The notes under the pieces: generated by a model
Database searches by the model: none
Seen by the model: only the letters and a program-made list of their open reading frames with translations
Told to the model about the DNA's origin: nothing
Shown: positions 32,828-44,301 of the stretch, piece by piece
Layout: each line of letters begins with the position of its first letter
How positions within the stretch are numbered: the first letter of the stretch is position 1
Translations under genes and position numbers: made by a program
Assembly (NCBI GenBank): GCA_031390755.1
Contig: JANMTS010000116.1
Coordinates: 106,950-170,949 of the forward strand
Direction: 5' to 3'
Length of the DNA: 64,000 nt
Origin: DATMER01 sp031390755
GTDB taxonomy: Bacteria; Acidobacteriota; Thermoanaerobaculia; Multivoradales; UBA5704

Positions 32828-34999
32828 GTGGCCCGCATCGCCCCGTTCACCGCTGCGCCCCAGCCCCGGGGAGGAGTCGGCTCGCGGGCTCGGTTGGCGC
32901 TGGTCGACGCCCTCCTCGCCGAGCAGGGCTCGCGGCCGTGCGCCGTCCTCGCCCTGCGCTGGCTCGCCCGGCATGCGGGCGTCGTCCGGGGGCTGTGCGC
33001 GGTGGTGGAGAGCGAGACCTGCCGTCTCGTCGGGCTCACCGGCATCGGCCTTTCGCTGGCCGCTGTGGACGCCTTCGTGCTGGACCTCAACGACCGTACC
33101 CATCCCCTGATCGTGGCGCTCGCCGGCTCGGAGCCGGTCGCCTTCCGCGGCCAGGGGCTGCGCCAGCCGCTCGACACCCCCCTGGAGAGCGAGCCGTTCC
33201 ACGCCGTGCCGCTCGCCGGCCAGGGAGAGAACGGCGATGCCGGCTCCGGGCTTCTGCTGCTCACCGGCGTCGAGCCCTCCGTCGAGGAAGACATCCGCTG
33301 GGCCGCCGAGATCCTGGGCATGCGGCTCCAGTCGCTCTGGTTCCGCAGGTCGCAGGTGGACGAGCGGCGCTACAAGCGGGAGCAGAGCTGGCTTTTCGGC
33401 GTCATCAACGCGGTCACCGACCCGATCCTGATGACCGACTCCGAGGGCCGCATCCTGGTCGCCAATGCCAGCGCCGAGATGCTCCTGACCGCCGACGACC
33501 AGAAGAGCGAGGGGCGCCGCCGGGCCGTGGCGCTCAACAACATGCTCTTCTCCGCCTCCACGTTCACCACGGGCACGGCCGGCGCGCCGGGTACCGCAGC
33601 CGGCGGCCCGAGCCGCCACGAGCTGCTGCTGGTCGACCCCACCGAGGGGCAGGATCTGCTCTTCGAGGTCATGAGCTCGCCGGTCAAGATCCGCGTCGGC
33701 GAGCACGGCACGGTTTCGGTGCTGCGCAACGTCACCGACCTGAGCCGGGCCACCGTGGAGATCGAGGAGAACTACCGCCGGCTGCGCATCGCCGAGGCCG
33801 AGACCCGCGCCGAGCGCGACCGGCTCGACCTGGTCCTCAACTCCGCCCTCGATCCCATCCTGGTGACCGATCCGTCCGGCAACATCGTGCTCATGAACCC
33901 GCCGGCCGAGCGCATGTTCACGGTCGAGCCCACCGCCCACAGCGACGAGGCCGAGCGCCGGGTGCGCGCCAACGACGCGGTGTTCACCTCCTTCGTCTCC
34001 GGCCTCTACGCGAGCCAGTCGCTGCGCTGGCGCGGCGAGCTGAGCCTGGTCGATCCGCGGAGCGGCGCCACGGTGCCGGTCGAGGCGATCTCCGGCAAGG
34101 TCGTCTCGAAGCACGGCGAGGATACGGCGGTGGTCACCATCCTCCACGACCTCACCGAGGCGGTGGAGAAGCAGCACCTCTACGAGCAGGTCAAGCGCCA
34201 CTCCGAGGAGCTGCGCGAGAAGGTCCGCGAGGCCACGGCCGAGCTGGCCGAGCAGAACGAGCTGCTGCGCCGGCAGGCGTTCCAGCTGGAGCAGGCGTCG
34301 GCGGCCAAGTCGCAGTTCCTGGCCAACGTCTCCCACGAGCTGCGCACGCCGCTCAACGCGATCATCGGCTACACCCACCTCCTGCTGGAGGGGGTCTCGG
34401 GCGAGCTCAACCGGCCGCAGCGCGACAAGCTCGGCCGGCTCGACTCCAACGCGCGCCACCTGCTGTCGATCATCAACGATCTCCTCGACCTCGCCCGCAT
34501 CGAGTCCGGCAAGCTCTCGGTCCAGCTGGAGCCGGTCGACCTTCAGGAGCTGATCGACGAGGTCATGACGGAGGTCGAGCCGCTGATCGACCGCACCACC
34601 CTGGCGGTGACCCGGCACGTTCCGTCCGAGGTTCCGGGGCTGCACACCGACCGCCAGAAGGTCAAGCAGATCGTGCTCAATCTGCTCTCCAACGCCCTCA
34701 AGTTCACCCCGCAGGGCTCGGTTGCCATCCGCCTCGACTGCGAGGTGGACACCGACTGGATCTCCATCTCCGTGACGGACACCGGCATCGGCATCTCGGA
34801 CGAGAACCAGAGGACGATCTTCGAAGCATTCCAGCAGGCCGACAGCTCGTACGCGCGGCGGCAGGGGGGGACCGGTCTCGGTCTGACCATCTGCCGCCGG
34901 CTGGCGTCAATCCTGGACGGACAGATCAACCTGGTCAGCCGGCTGGGCGAGGGCTCGACGTTCACGCTCGTACTGCCCCGGCAAGTGAGGATTTCATGA
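32828..34999 (+). CDS. PAS-domain sensor histidine kinase within the gas vesicle operon
   Basis: 723 residues from a GTG 3 bases after gvpA. No membrane segment, so cytoplasmic. Residues 20-175 look GAF-like; PAS 1 begins near 184 (VINAVTDPILMTDSEGRIL), PAS 2 near 335 (NSALDPILVTDPSGNIVLMN), a coiled coil at 450-490, the dimerisation helix with phospho-acceptor His503 in NVSHELRTPLN, and the ATPase with NLLSNALKF near 618, DTGIGIS near 652 and GGTGLGLTI near 682. All catalytic motifs are intact. Its stop overlaps the response regulator start (ATGA). Position suggests it adjusts vesicle assembly in response to a cytoplasmic signal. Confidence 0.9.
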   Translation: MARIAPFTAAPQPRGGVGSRARLALVDALLAEQGSRPCAVLALRWLARHAGVVRGLCAVVESETCRLVGLTGIGLSLAAVDAFVLDLNDRTHPLIVALAGSEPVAFRGQGLRQPLDTPLESEPFHAVPLAGQGENGDAGSGLLLLTGVEPSVEEDIRWAAEILGMRLQSLWFRRSQVDERRYKREQSWLFGVINAVTDPILMTDSEGRILVANASAEMLLTADDQKSEGRRRAVALNNMLFSASTFTTGTAGAPGTAAGGPSRHELLLVDPTEGQDLLFEVMSSPVKIRVGEHGTVSVLRNVTDLSRATVEIEENYRRLRIAEAETRAERDRLDLVLNSALDPILVTDPSGNIVLMNPPAERMFTVEPTAHSDEAERRVRANDAVFTSFVSGLYASQSLRWRGELSLVDPRSGATVPVEAISGKVVSKHGEDTAVVTILHDLTEAVEKQHLYEQVKRHSEELREKVREATAELAEQNELLRRQAFQLEQASAAKSQFLANVSHELRTPLNAIIGYTHLLLEGVSGELNRPQRDKLGRLDSNARHLLSIINDLLDLARIESGKLSVQLEPVDLQELIDEVMTEVEPLIDRTTLAVTRHVPSEVPGLHTDRQKVKQIVLNLLSNALKFTPQGSVAIRLDCEVDTDWISISVTDTGIGISDENQRTIFEAFQQADSSYARRQGGTGLGLTICRRLASILDGQINLVSRLGEGSTFTLVLPRQVRIS

Positions 35000-35403
35000 G
35001 CAACGAAGGGGTGGACGAGCTGGCGCCGCTCGTGCTCGTGGTCGACGACGTCGCCCACGGCCGCGAGATCTTCGCCGAGTACCTGGAGTTCCGGGGCTTC
35101 CGGGTGGCCACGGCCGCGGACGGCCTCGAAGCGCTCGACAAGGCCTACGAGCTGCGGCCGGACGTGATCCTGATGGATCTTTCCCTCCCCGGGATCGACG
35201 GATGGGAGGCCACGCGGCGCCTCAAGCAGGACGAACGCACGCGGGAGACGCCGATCATCGCGCTCACCGCCCACGCCCTGGCCAGTGCCCACGACCGCGC
35301 CAAGGAGGTGGGCTGCGACTCGGTGGTGACCAAGCCCTGCATCCCCAGGGATCTCGAAGCGGAGGTCCGCCGCCAGCTCGCCGCGCGCGCCGGACGTTCC
35401 TGA
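34996..35403 (+). CDS. Single-domain response regulator
   Basis: 135 residues, one receiver domain only: acidic pocket VLVVDDVAHG, phospho-acceptor Asp61 in VILMDLSLPGIDGWEA, Thr in IIALTAHALA and the conserved lysine in VVTKPCIPRD. There is no output domain, so it cannot bind DNA by itself; such CheY-like proteins act by binding a partner or as phosphate relays. It overlaps the kinase gene by 4 bases and precedes gvpF by 35 bases, so a Gvp protein could be its partner (inference). Confidence 0.9.
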   Translation: MSNEGVDELAPLVLVVDDVAHGREIFAEYLEFRGFRVATAADGLEALDKAYELRPDVILMDLSLPGIDGWEATRRLKQDERTRETPIIALTAHALASAHDRAKEVGCDSVVTKPCIPRDLEAEVRRQLAARAGRS

Positions 35404-35438
35404 CCGGCTGAGGACCGACTGAGGAGAATCGAGCCCCC

Positions 35439-36461
35439 ATGCCCAAAGCGAAGGAACCGACGAAAGCCGCCCCCGCGAAGACCAAGGCCGCCGCGAAGCC
35501 TGTAAAGGCCGCGAAAAAGACGGCGCCCGCGAAGGCCGTGACGCCTGTAAAGACTGCGAAAAAGGCGGTGCCCGCGAAAGCCGTGAAGGCTCCGGCCAAG
35601 AAAGCGGTCCCGGCCGCGAAAGCTCCGATCGCGAAGCTCTCGCTTGAGGACGGGCCGAGGAGCCCCATGGCCGACCTCGTCGCCTCCGAACGCCCCGGCG
35701 AGCAGAGCGGCAAGTACGTCTACTGCATCATCCAGTCGACCGAGCCCCTCCGCTTCGGCCGCATCGGCATCGGCGGCGAGCCCGCCGACGTCCACACGGT
35801 CAACTACAAGGACATCGCGGCCGTGGTCTCCGACACCCCCCTGGAGGTCTACGACCCGACGCGCGAGAACGTGCTCGCCCACGAGCGCGTCAACGAGGCC
35901 GTGATGCGCAGCTTCACGGTCCTCCCCATGTCCTTCAGCACCGTGTTCAAGACCCGCGAGGACATCATCGAGCTGCTGCGCACGGCCTACGACGCCTTCC
36001 ACGACGTGCTCGACAAGATGCACGACAAGCTGGAGTTCGGCCTCAAGGTGCTGTGGGAGCCCGAGCTGATCATCCGCGAGATCGAGAAGGACGACGACAA
36101 CCTCCGCCTCCTGCGCCAGCAGATCTCCCACCAGAAGGGCTCGACCTACTTCGCGCGCATGCAGTACGGACGGCTGGTCGACTCGCTGCTCCAGGAGCGT
36201 TCGGAGCAGCTCGTGTCCGAGCTGTTCTCCGTCCTCGGCGCGGTGTCCGTGGCCACGCGGGCGAACAAGCCGATCGGCGACAAGATGATCCTGAACGCGG
36301 CCTTCCTGGTCTCCCGCGACCGCGAGGCCGACTTCGACGCCAAGGTCAAGGCGATCGACGCCAAGTATGAGAACCTGATTTTCAAGTACACTGGACCCTG
36401 GCCGCCCTACAATTTCGTCAACATCCGGTTGAAGCTCGAGCGCGCCACCGACACTCGCTGA
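35439..36461 (+). CDS. GvpF/GvpL gas vesicle protein with histone H1-like N-terminal tail
   Basis: 340 residues. Residues 1-66 are almost only Lys, Ala, Pro, Val and Thr (KAAAKPVKAAKKTAPAKAV and similar), like the tails of bacterial histone H1-like proteins. The GvpF/L fold starts at GKYVYCIIQS near residue 90, continues with FTVLPMSFSTVFKTREDI, and ends in FKYTGPWPPYNFVNIRL, the family hallmark. GvpF is a minor component needed for nucleating assembly. Family members usually lack any such tail, so it might bind nucleic acid or an acidic surface; that role is inference. 24 bases before gvpG. Confidence 0.88.
   Translation: MPKAKEPTKAAPAKTKAAAKPVKAAKKTAPAKAVTPVKTAKKAVPAKAVKAPAKKAVPAAKAPIAKLSLEDGPRSPMADLVASERPGEQSGKYVYCIIQSTEPLRFGRIGIGGEPADVHTVNYKDIAAVVSDTPLEVYDPTRENVLAHERVNEAVMRSFTVLPMSFSTVFKTREDIIELLRTAYDAFHDVLDKMHDKLEFGLKVLWEPELIIREIEKDDDNLRLLRQQISHQKGSTYFARMQYGRLVDSLLQERSEQLVSELFSVLGAVSVATRANKPIGDKMILNAAFLVSRDREADFDAKVKAIDAKYENLIFKYTGPWPPYNFVNIRLKLERATDTR
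35498..35586 (+). repeat. Tandem repeat with 45-bp period coding for the GvpF lysine-rich tail
   Basis: A unit of about 44 bases beginning GCCTGTAAAG occurs at 35498 and again at 35543, differing at only a few positions, and encodes PVKAAKKTAPAKAVT and PVKTAKKAVPAKAVK. It shows that the tail has grown by in-frame duplication. Confidence 0.75.
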
Positions 36462-36485
36462 ATTTCTCCCGATGATCGTGGCCCG

Positions 36486-36836
36486 ATGATCCTCGCCGTC
36501 CTTCTCGACAGCCTTCTCGCCGGAGGAATCCGCTTCGTTCTGGACAAGATCGCCACGGCGGTCGACTCCGAGATGAACGACGAGGGCCGCCTGCGCGAGG
36601 AGCTGCTCTCCGCCCAGATGCAGTACGAGAGCGGCGAGATCACGGACGACGAGCTGGCCTCCTTCGAGGCCGAGGTCTTCGAGCGCCTGCGGGAGATCCG
36701 GAACCGGGAGCGGGAGAACGCCGCCGGTGCCGGGAGCCAGGGCAGCCCCGGCGGGATCTCCTTCGAGTCCGGCTCGTGGGACGTCGACGTGAGCTTCGAC
36801 GCCGGCCGTCCCGGCGACGACGACGATGAGCCGTAG
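36486..36836 (+). CDS. gvpG: Gas vesicle protein GvpG
   Basis: 116 residues. N-terminal hydrophobic helix (LLDSLLAGGIRFVLDKIA), then the GvpG core LREELLSAQMQYESGEITDD, ELASFEAEVFERLREIRNRER, matching the usual 80-90 residue GvpG. A Gly/Ser and Asp-rich tail (FDAGRPGDDDDEP) is extra. GvpG is an assembly factor that acts with GvpF and GvpL. Lies in the standard F-G order and overlaps the next gene by 11 bases. Confidence 0.88.
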   Translation: MILAVLLDSLLAGGIRFVLDKIATAVDSEMNDEGRLREELLSAQMQYESGEITDDELASFEAEVFERLREIRNRERENAAGAGSQGSPGGISFESGSWDVDVSFDAGRPGDDDDEP

Positions 36837-37599
36837 CGCCGCAACCTACCTCTACTGCGTCGTGCGCAACCCCGGGCCTCCAGAAACCGGAGACGTCCCG
36901 GACGGCCTCCCCGGCCTCTCCGCCCCCCGCATCCTTCCGGTCGGCGACGGTCTCTGGCTCGTCGCGGCGGACGCTCCGCTTCCCCGGTACGACGCCGAGT
37001 CGATCCGCGAGCATCTCCAGAATCTCGACTGGGTCTCGAAGCGCGCCCTGGCCCATGAGTCCATGGTCGAGCACTTCGGCAGGATCGGCACCGTCGTTCC
37101 CATGAAGCTGTTCACCCTCTTTGCCAGCGACGAGAGGGCCCTTGCGCACGTCCGGAGCGACCGCGACCGGCTGGACCGGATCCTTGCGAGGATCGGTGGC
37201 TGCCGCGAGTGGGGAGTGCTGGTCCGCTTCGACGAGGAGCGTGCCCGCTCCGTCGAGTCGGCCCGGATGGCGACGAATGGAGACGGCAAGACGTCCGGCA
37301 CGGCCTTCCTGATGCGCAAGAAGCAGGAGAAGGACGCCGCCCGCAATCTTCTCGGCGAGCTGCGGCCGGAGATGGACGCGGCCTTTTCGGATCTCGCGGG
37401 CTCCGCGTCCGAGTCGCGGCGGCGCGAGCCCGCGGCGCCGGCGCTCCTGCTCGACGGCGCCTTCCTGGTGCGCGACGGCGCCGCCGCGGAGTTCGAGAGC
37501 ATCGTGGCCCGGTGGGCCTCCCGGTTCGCGGAGCGCGCCTGCGAGGTGACGCTGACCGGTCCCTGGCCGCCCTACAACTTTCTGGACGATGCGCCTTGA
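36826..37599 (+). CDS. GvpF/GvpL family protein, second copy
   Basis: 257 residues, the usual family length. N-terminal strand ATYLYCVVRNPG, central VVPMKLFTLFASDERAL, and C-terminal TLTGPWPPYNFLDD identify the family. No lysine-rich tail. It overlaps gvpG upstream, and the downstream GvpS-like gene begins at or just after its stop. It is probably a GvpL- or GvpF-equivalent; sequence alone does not tell which. Confidence 0.87.
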   Translation: MSRSAATYLYCVVRNPGPPETGDVPDGLPGLSAPRILPVGDGLWLVAADAPLPRYDAESIREHLQNLDWVSKRALAHESMVEHFGRIGTVVPMKLFTLFASDERALAHVRSDRDRLDRILARIGGCREWGVLVRFDEERARSVESARMATNGDGKTSGTAFLMRKKQEKDAARNLLGELRPEMDAAFSDLAGSASESRRREPAAPALLLDGAFLVRDGAAAEFESIVARWASRFAERACEVTLTGPWPPYNFLDDAP

Positions 37600-37621
37600 G
37601 CGCATTTTGGGAAGAACGACC

Positions 37622-37849
37622 GTGAGCGCTCCGGCCACCCCGGTGGCCTCCATCTTCTCGAACGCGGAGCCCTTCGAAGGGCAGGGCGAGACCTCCCTCC
37701 TCGACCTCGTGGACAACCTTCTGAACCAGGGCGTGGTCGTCACCGGCGAGGTGGTGATCGGCCTGGCCGGCGTCGACCTGATCTATCTCCAGCTCTCGGT
37801 CCTGCTCTGTGCGGCGGACCGGGTCCTCCCCCCGAAGCCGAAGGCGTGA
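37622..37849 (+). CDS. GvpA/J-family protein, GvpS-like
   Basis: 75 residues from the GTG at 37622, which has GGGAAG 7 bases upstream; an in-frame ATG at 37589 overlapping the previous gene would add 11 residues. The core is SLLDLVDNLLNQGVVVTGEV, VIGLAGVDLIYLQLSVLLC, a diverged GvpA/J/S domain with no extension. Its place between two GvpF/L genes and near gvpK corresponds to gvpS in actinobacterial clusters. Likely a minor shell or nucleation component. It overlaps the next start (GTGA). Confidence 0.82.
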   Translation: MSAPATPVASIFSNAEPFEGQGETSLLDLVDNLLNQGVVVTGEVVIGLAGVDLIYLQLSVLLCAADRVLPPKPKA

Positions 37850-38535
37850 GCGGTCTCGCCGTGTACGCCCTGGCCGCCGGAGAGCCGCTGGCTCCTTTGG
37901 ATCCCGGGCTCCGACTGGTCCGCTGCGGCGATCTTCTTGCGGTGGTTGGCGAGACGGCGCCGGTCGCGGTCAGCCCCGAAGCTCTGAGCGCTCACGACGT
38001 GCTCGTCCGCAGGCTGGCCGACCGCTTCGAGGCGCTGCTGCCGGCGAGGTTCGGAGAGAGGGTGCGAAGCGAGGAGGAACTGGCCGGTCTCCTGGGTCCG
38101 CGCGCGCAGTCTCTGGCCGAAGCCCTGGAGCGCGTGCGGGGCTGCGCGCAGATGACCCTCCGCGTTTTCGGCGAGGCTTTTCCGGAAGCCGATCTGCCGG
38201 CCTCCCCGGAGACGGGAGGCTCGGGTACCCCCGGCACCCGGTACCTCGAAGCGCGTCGCCGCGACTTGGAGCGGGCGCGATCGCTGCCCGAGATCGAGCC
38301 CCTGCTGGAGATCCTGCGTCCCATCCTTCGTGGTGAACGGATCGAAAGGCGCGGCCAGGGCCGGTTGCTCGGGAGCGCCTACCATCTCGTCAGGCGCGAG
38401 GACGTCGAGGCCTACCGCCGCGCCGTGCAGGATTCCGGCGGGCGACTCAGCGGCCGGAAGGTCGCCCTAACCGGCCCGTGGCCCCCGTACGCCTTCGCCC
38501 CTGGACTGTCCGCCGGCTCTGGAGACCCGACATGA
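37846..38535 (+). CDS. GvpF/GvpL family protein, third and most diverged copy
   Basis: 229 residues from a GTG overlapping the previous stop. The family's N-terminal aromatic strand is reduced to LAVYALAAGEP, and the central region is LLPARFGERVRSEEELAGLL; the C-terminal hallmark VALTGPWPPYAFAPG is intact. A short Gly/Thr/Pro insertion (ETGGSGTPGTRYL) lies near residue 125. Probably GvpL-like; it overlaps gvpK by 4 bases. Confidence 0.82.
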   Translation: MSGLAVYALAAGEPLAPLDPGLRLVRCGDLLAVVGETAPVAVSPEALSAHDVLVRRLADRFEALLPARFGERVRSEEELAGLLGPRAQSLAEALERVRGCAQMTLRVFGEAFPEADLPASPETGGSGTPGTRYLEARRRDLERARSLPEIEPLLEILRPILRGERIERRGQGRLLGSAYHLVRREDVEAYRRAVQDSGGRLSGRKVALTGPWPPYAFAPGLSAGSGDPT

Positions 38536-38897
38536 GCACGCGGGAAGCCGTCCGCCTGGAGATCGAGGAGTTGGAGGCGCTACGGGAAGAGATCGAGAAG
38601 CGCGTCGCGACTGAAGCGACCATCGCGGCCGACGCTCCGCGCTGGAACGCCGACCCTGAGGACGTGAAGCGTTCGGTCGGCCGCCTCGTCCTGACCCTCG
38701 TGGAGTTCATCCGCCGCCTCCTGGAGCGCCAGACGATCCGCCGCATGGAAGCCGAGACTCTCACTCCCGAGGAGATCGAAGCCCTCGGTCAGGCTCTCAT
38801 GAAGCTGGAAGAGACGGTTCAGTCCCTCGCCCAGACGTTCGGTCTCGACCCCAGCGAGCTGAACCTGGATCTGGGACCGCTCGGCAAGCTCATCTAG
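38532..38897 (+). CDS. gvpK: Gas vesicle protein GvpK
   Basis: 121 residues from the ATG at 38532. The GvpK signature is plain: PEDVKRSVGRLVLTLVEFIR, LLERQTIRRMEAETLTPEEI, EALGQALMKLEETVQSLAQ, FGLDPSELNLDLGPLGKLI. GvpK is an essential assembly factor in several studied systems. It closes the operon; the GNAT gene converges on it with 7 bases between stops, so no further gvp gene follows. Confidence 0.92.
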   Translation: MSTREAVRLEIEELEALREEIEKRVATEATIAADAPRWNADPEDVKRSVGRLVLTLVEFIRRLLERQTIRRMEAETLTPEEIEALGQALMKLEETVQSLAQTFGLDPSELNLDLGPLGKLI

Positions 38898-38904
38898 GCG
38901 CGCG

Positions 38905-39441
38905 TCAGAGCTTCATCACCATCTTGATCATGTCGTGCTGGTTGCCGTCGGGGTCCGTCCCGTAGCCGGGGATGGTGTAGCCCTCGAAGCCCAGGTCGCT
39001 GAGGGTCTGTACGGCGTCGGCTTCCAGATCCGAGATCAGCATGCAGGTGAGGTGGCGCAGGCCGTTGGCCCGGGCGATGGCGATGAAATTGTTCACCAGG
39101 ATGGTACCGAGGCCCAGGCCGCGGTAGGCCGGGTCGATGAGCCACTTGATCCTTCCCACCAGGCGGAGCGGGCTGCCCTCGCGGCGGTGGAGGGTCGCGT
39201 CCGCGACGATCTTCGAGCCGTCGCAGGCGAGGACGGGAAGAACCTTCGCGTAGTCGAGCTCGCGGCCCCAGGTCTCGACCAACGCGTGATTGTCGATCCG
39301 GTCCCAGGCGAAACGCCGGACATCCTCGGGCAGGTGCCGGAAGAAGTCGGAAAGCGCATCCACATCATGGGCCGTAAAAAGGCGCAGCAGCAGGCGGCGC
39401 CCGTCCCGGAGCACGGCCTCCTGAGGAAAACGATCAGCCAT
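38905..39441 (-). CDS. GNAT-family N-acetyltransferase
   Basis: 178 residues. The acetyl-CoA pyrophosphate loop appears as DPAYRGLGLGTILVNNFI near 110-127, preceded by strand LVGRIKWLI and followed by LRHLTCMLISDLEAD. The shape RLFTAHDVDALSDFFRHLPE at the N-terminus recalls protein-acetylating GNATs, but the substrate is unknown. It is the last gene of a minus-strand unit and converges with the gas vesicle operon. Confidence 0.8.
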   Translation of the reverse strand: MADRFPQEAVLRDGRRLLLRLFTAHDVDALSDFFRHLPEDVRRFAWDRIDNHALVETWGRELDYAKVLPVLACDGSKIVADATLHRREGSPLRLVGRIKWLIDPAYRGLGLGTILVNNFIAIARANGLRHLTCMLISDLEADAVQTLSDLGFEGYTIPGYGTDPDGNQHDMIKMVMKL

Positions 39442-39531
39442 CGGTGTATCCCTCCGTTTGGTAGACGCCTGGAGCGTAGCACGCGGCGCGGGCCCTCGGA
39501 ACGGAAGCTACCACAGCGAAAGGGTCTGGAG

Positions 39532-39559
39532 TTGGCGCGACTCTTGCTTTACCTAGAAT
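39532..39559 (+). promoter_or_regulatory. Candidate promoter for the small membrane protein
   Basis: TTGGCG (39532-39537) and TAGAAT (39554-39559) with a 16-base spacer stand about 45 bases before the start of the next plus-strand gene, which has its own strong ribosome site. A fair match to the housekeeping consensus. Confidence 0.45.
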
Positions 39560-39603
39560 GCGGGTGCGTGCGAAACGGGTCTTTCAACAGGAGGGGATCG
39601 GCC

Positions 39604-39873
39604 ATGGAATCGAGACTCGAGCCGGCGACGGACACAGCTCTGGGAGCGGGGATTCTGATTGCAATTCTCTGGGGGATCGGGGTGAGCCTGCGGGCGTTCT
39701 CTCTCCCTCCCGACGCCGTGAGTTGGGGAGAGTGGATGATTCAACTCGTGGGCGGCGCGCTCGCAGGCGTGATTCTGCCGATCGTGATCCTGCGCACCGC
39801 GATCTGGGTCCGCCGGATCGAGGCCTCCCGCCTGGCCCGGGCATCCCGTGCCGCGCGTGCCATCTCGTCGTGA
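39604..39873 (+). CDS. Small two-helix membrane protein
   Basis: 89 residues from the ATG at 39604, preceded by AGGAGGGG. Two membrane segments (GAGILIAILWGIGVSLRAF and WMIQLVGGALAGVILPIVIL) and a basic cytoplasmic tail (RRIEASRLARASRAARA). No recognised family. Own promoter candidate upstream; 70 bases before mfd. The ribosome site and hydrophobic pattern support a real gene. Confidence 0.6.
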   Translation: MESRLEPATDTALGAGILIAILWGIGVSLRAFSLPPDAVSWGEWMIQLVGGALAGVILPIVILRTAIWVRRIEASRLARASRAARAISS

Positions 39874-39943
39874 GCTTTTCGCGGGTATCTGCGACATGGG
39901 CGAGATGAGGGCCGAAGGGCCGGTCCTCCTATAGACTCTCCTC

Positions 39944-43425
<3,482 letters not shown>

Positions 43426-43429
<4 letters not shown>

Positions 43430-44301
43430 GCTCTCTCCGACCGCGTCGATCGCGTCGATCGCGTCGGTCGCTCACCGCCGGAGCGCTCCTGCTCGCTCTG
43501 GCCTGCGGACCGGAGCCGCCCGCGCCGGACGTAGCGGCCCGCCTGGGCGATCACGACGTCCACTACTCCGAGTTCGAGGCCTACCTGGCCCAGGCGGCCG
43601 GCGACTCGGACGGCGTGCTGGGGAGCGACGTCCTGTCGCAGCTCTTCGACCAGTTTCTGGACGAGAAGGTGCTGATCCGGATGGCCGAGGACCGCAAGCT
43701 GCTGCCGGCCGGGGACGCCGGTGATACCGGCACGAGGGATGCCCGCGGGGCGCGCGAGGCGATGGACGCCCTGCTGCAGGACGGCCTGAAGACCGAGCCC
43801 ACGAACGCCGAGACCGCCGCCTGGTACGGGGCTCACCGGCAGGAGTTCGTGCGGCCCGAGCGCGTGCGGCTGCGGCAGATCCTGACCGAGGACCGCGCGT
43901 CGGCGGAGCGCGCCCTCCAGCAGCTCGCGGCCGGCGTCGACTTCGCCGAGCTGGCGAAGCGCGTCTCGCGGGATCCCAGCGCCGCGATCGGCGGCTACCA
44001 GGGCGAGCTGTCGCGCGACGAGCTGCCCCCCGCCTTCGCGGACGCGATCTTCGCCCTCCAGCCCGGGGAGGTGAGCCGCCTGATGCCGGCCGAGTACGGC
44101 TTCCACATCTTCCAGGTCACCGAGCGCCTTCCGGCCGGAACGGTGCCGCTGGAAGAGGCGCGGGACGAGGTCGGGGAGCGCCTGCGGCAGGAGCGGGCCG
44201 ACCTCCTGATCGCCGAGCTGGTGCGCGAAGGGCGCTCCCAATACAATGTCGTGGTCCACCGACGGAATCTTCCCTTCAACTACAAGGGTTCCTATCTCTG
44301 A
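43426..44301 (+). CDS. Lipoprotein parvulin-type peptidyl-prolyl isomerase
   Basis: 291 residues. A lipobox (LLLALAC, Cys near 27) follows an Arg/Ser-rich start encoded by a 9-base DNA repeat at 43442-43470, so it is an exported lipoprotein. The PpiC/rotamase domain occupies residues 140-250 (VRLRQILTEDRASAERAL, ELAKRVSRDPSAAIGGYQG, YGFHIFQVTE). A helical chaperone-like region precedes it, with the insertion GDAGDTGTRDARG. It probably assists folding of exported proteins. Coupled to mfd by ATGA and to the SurA-like gene by TGATG. Confidence 0.85.
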
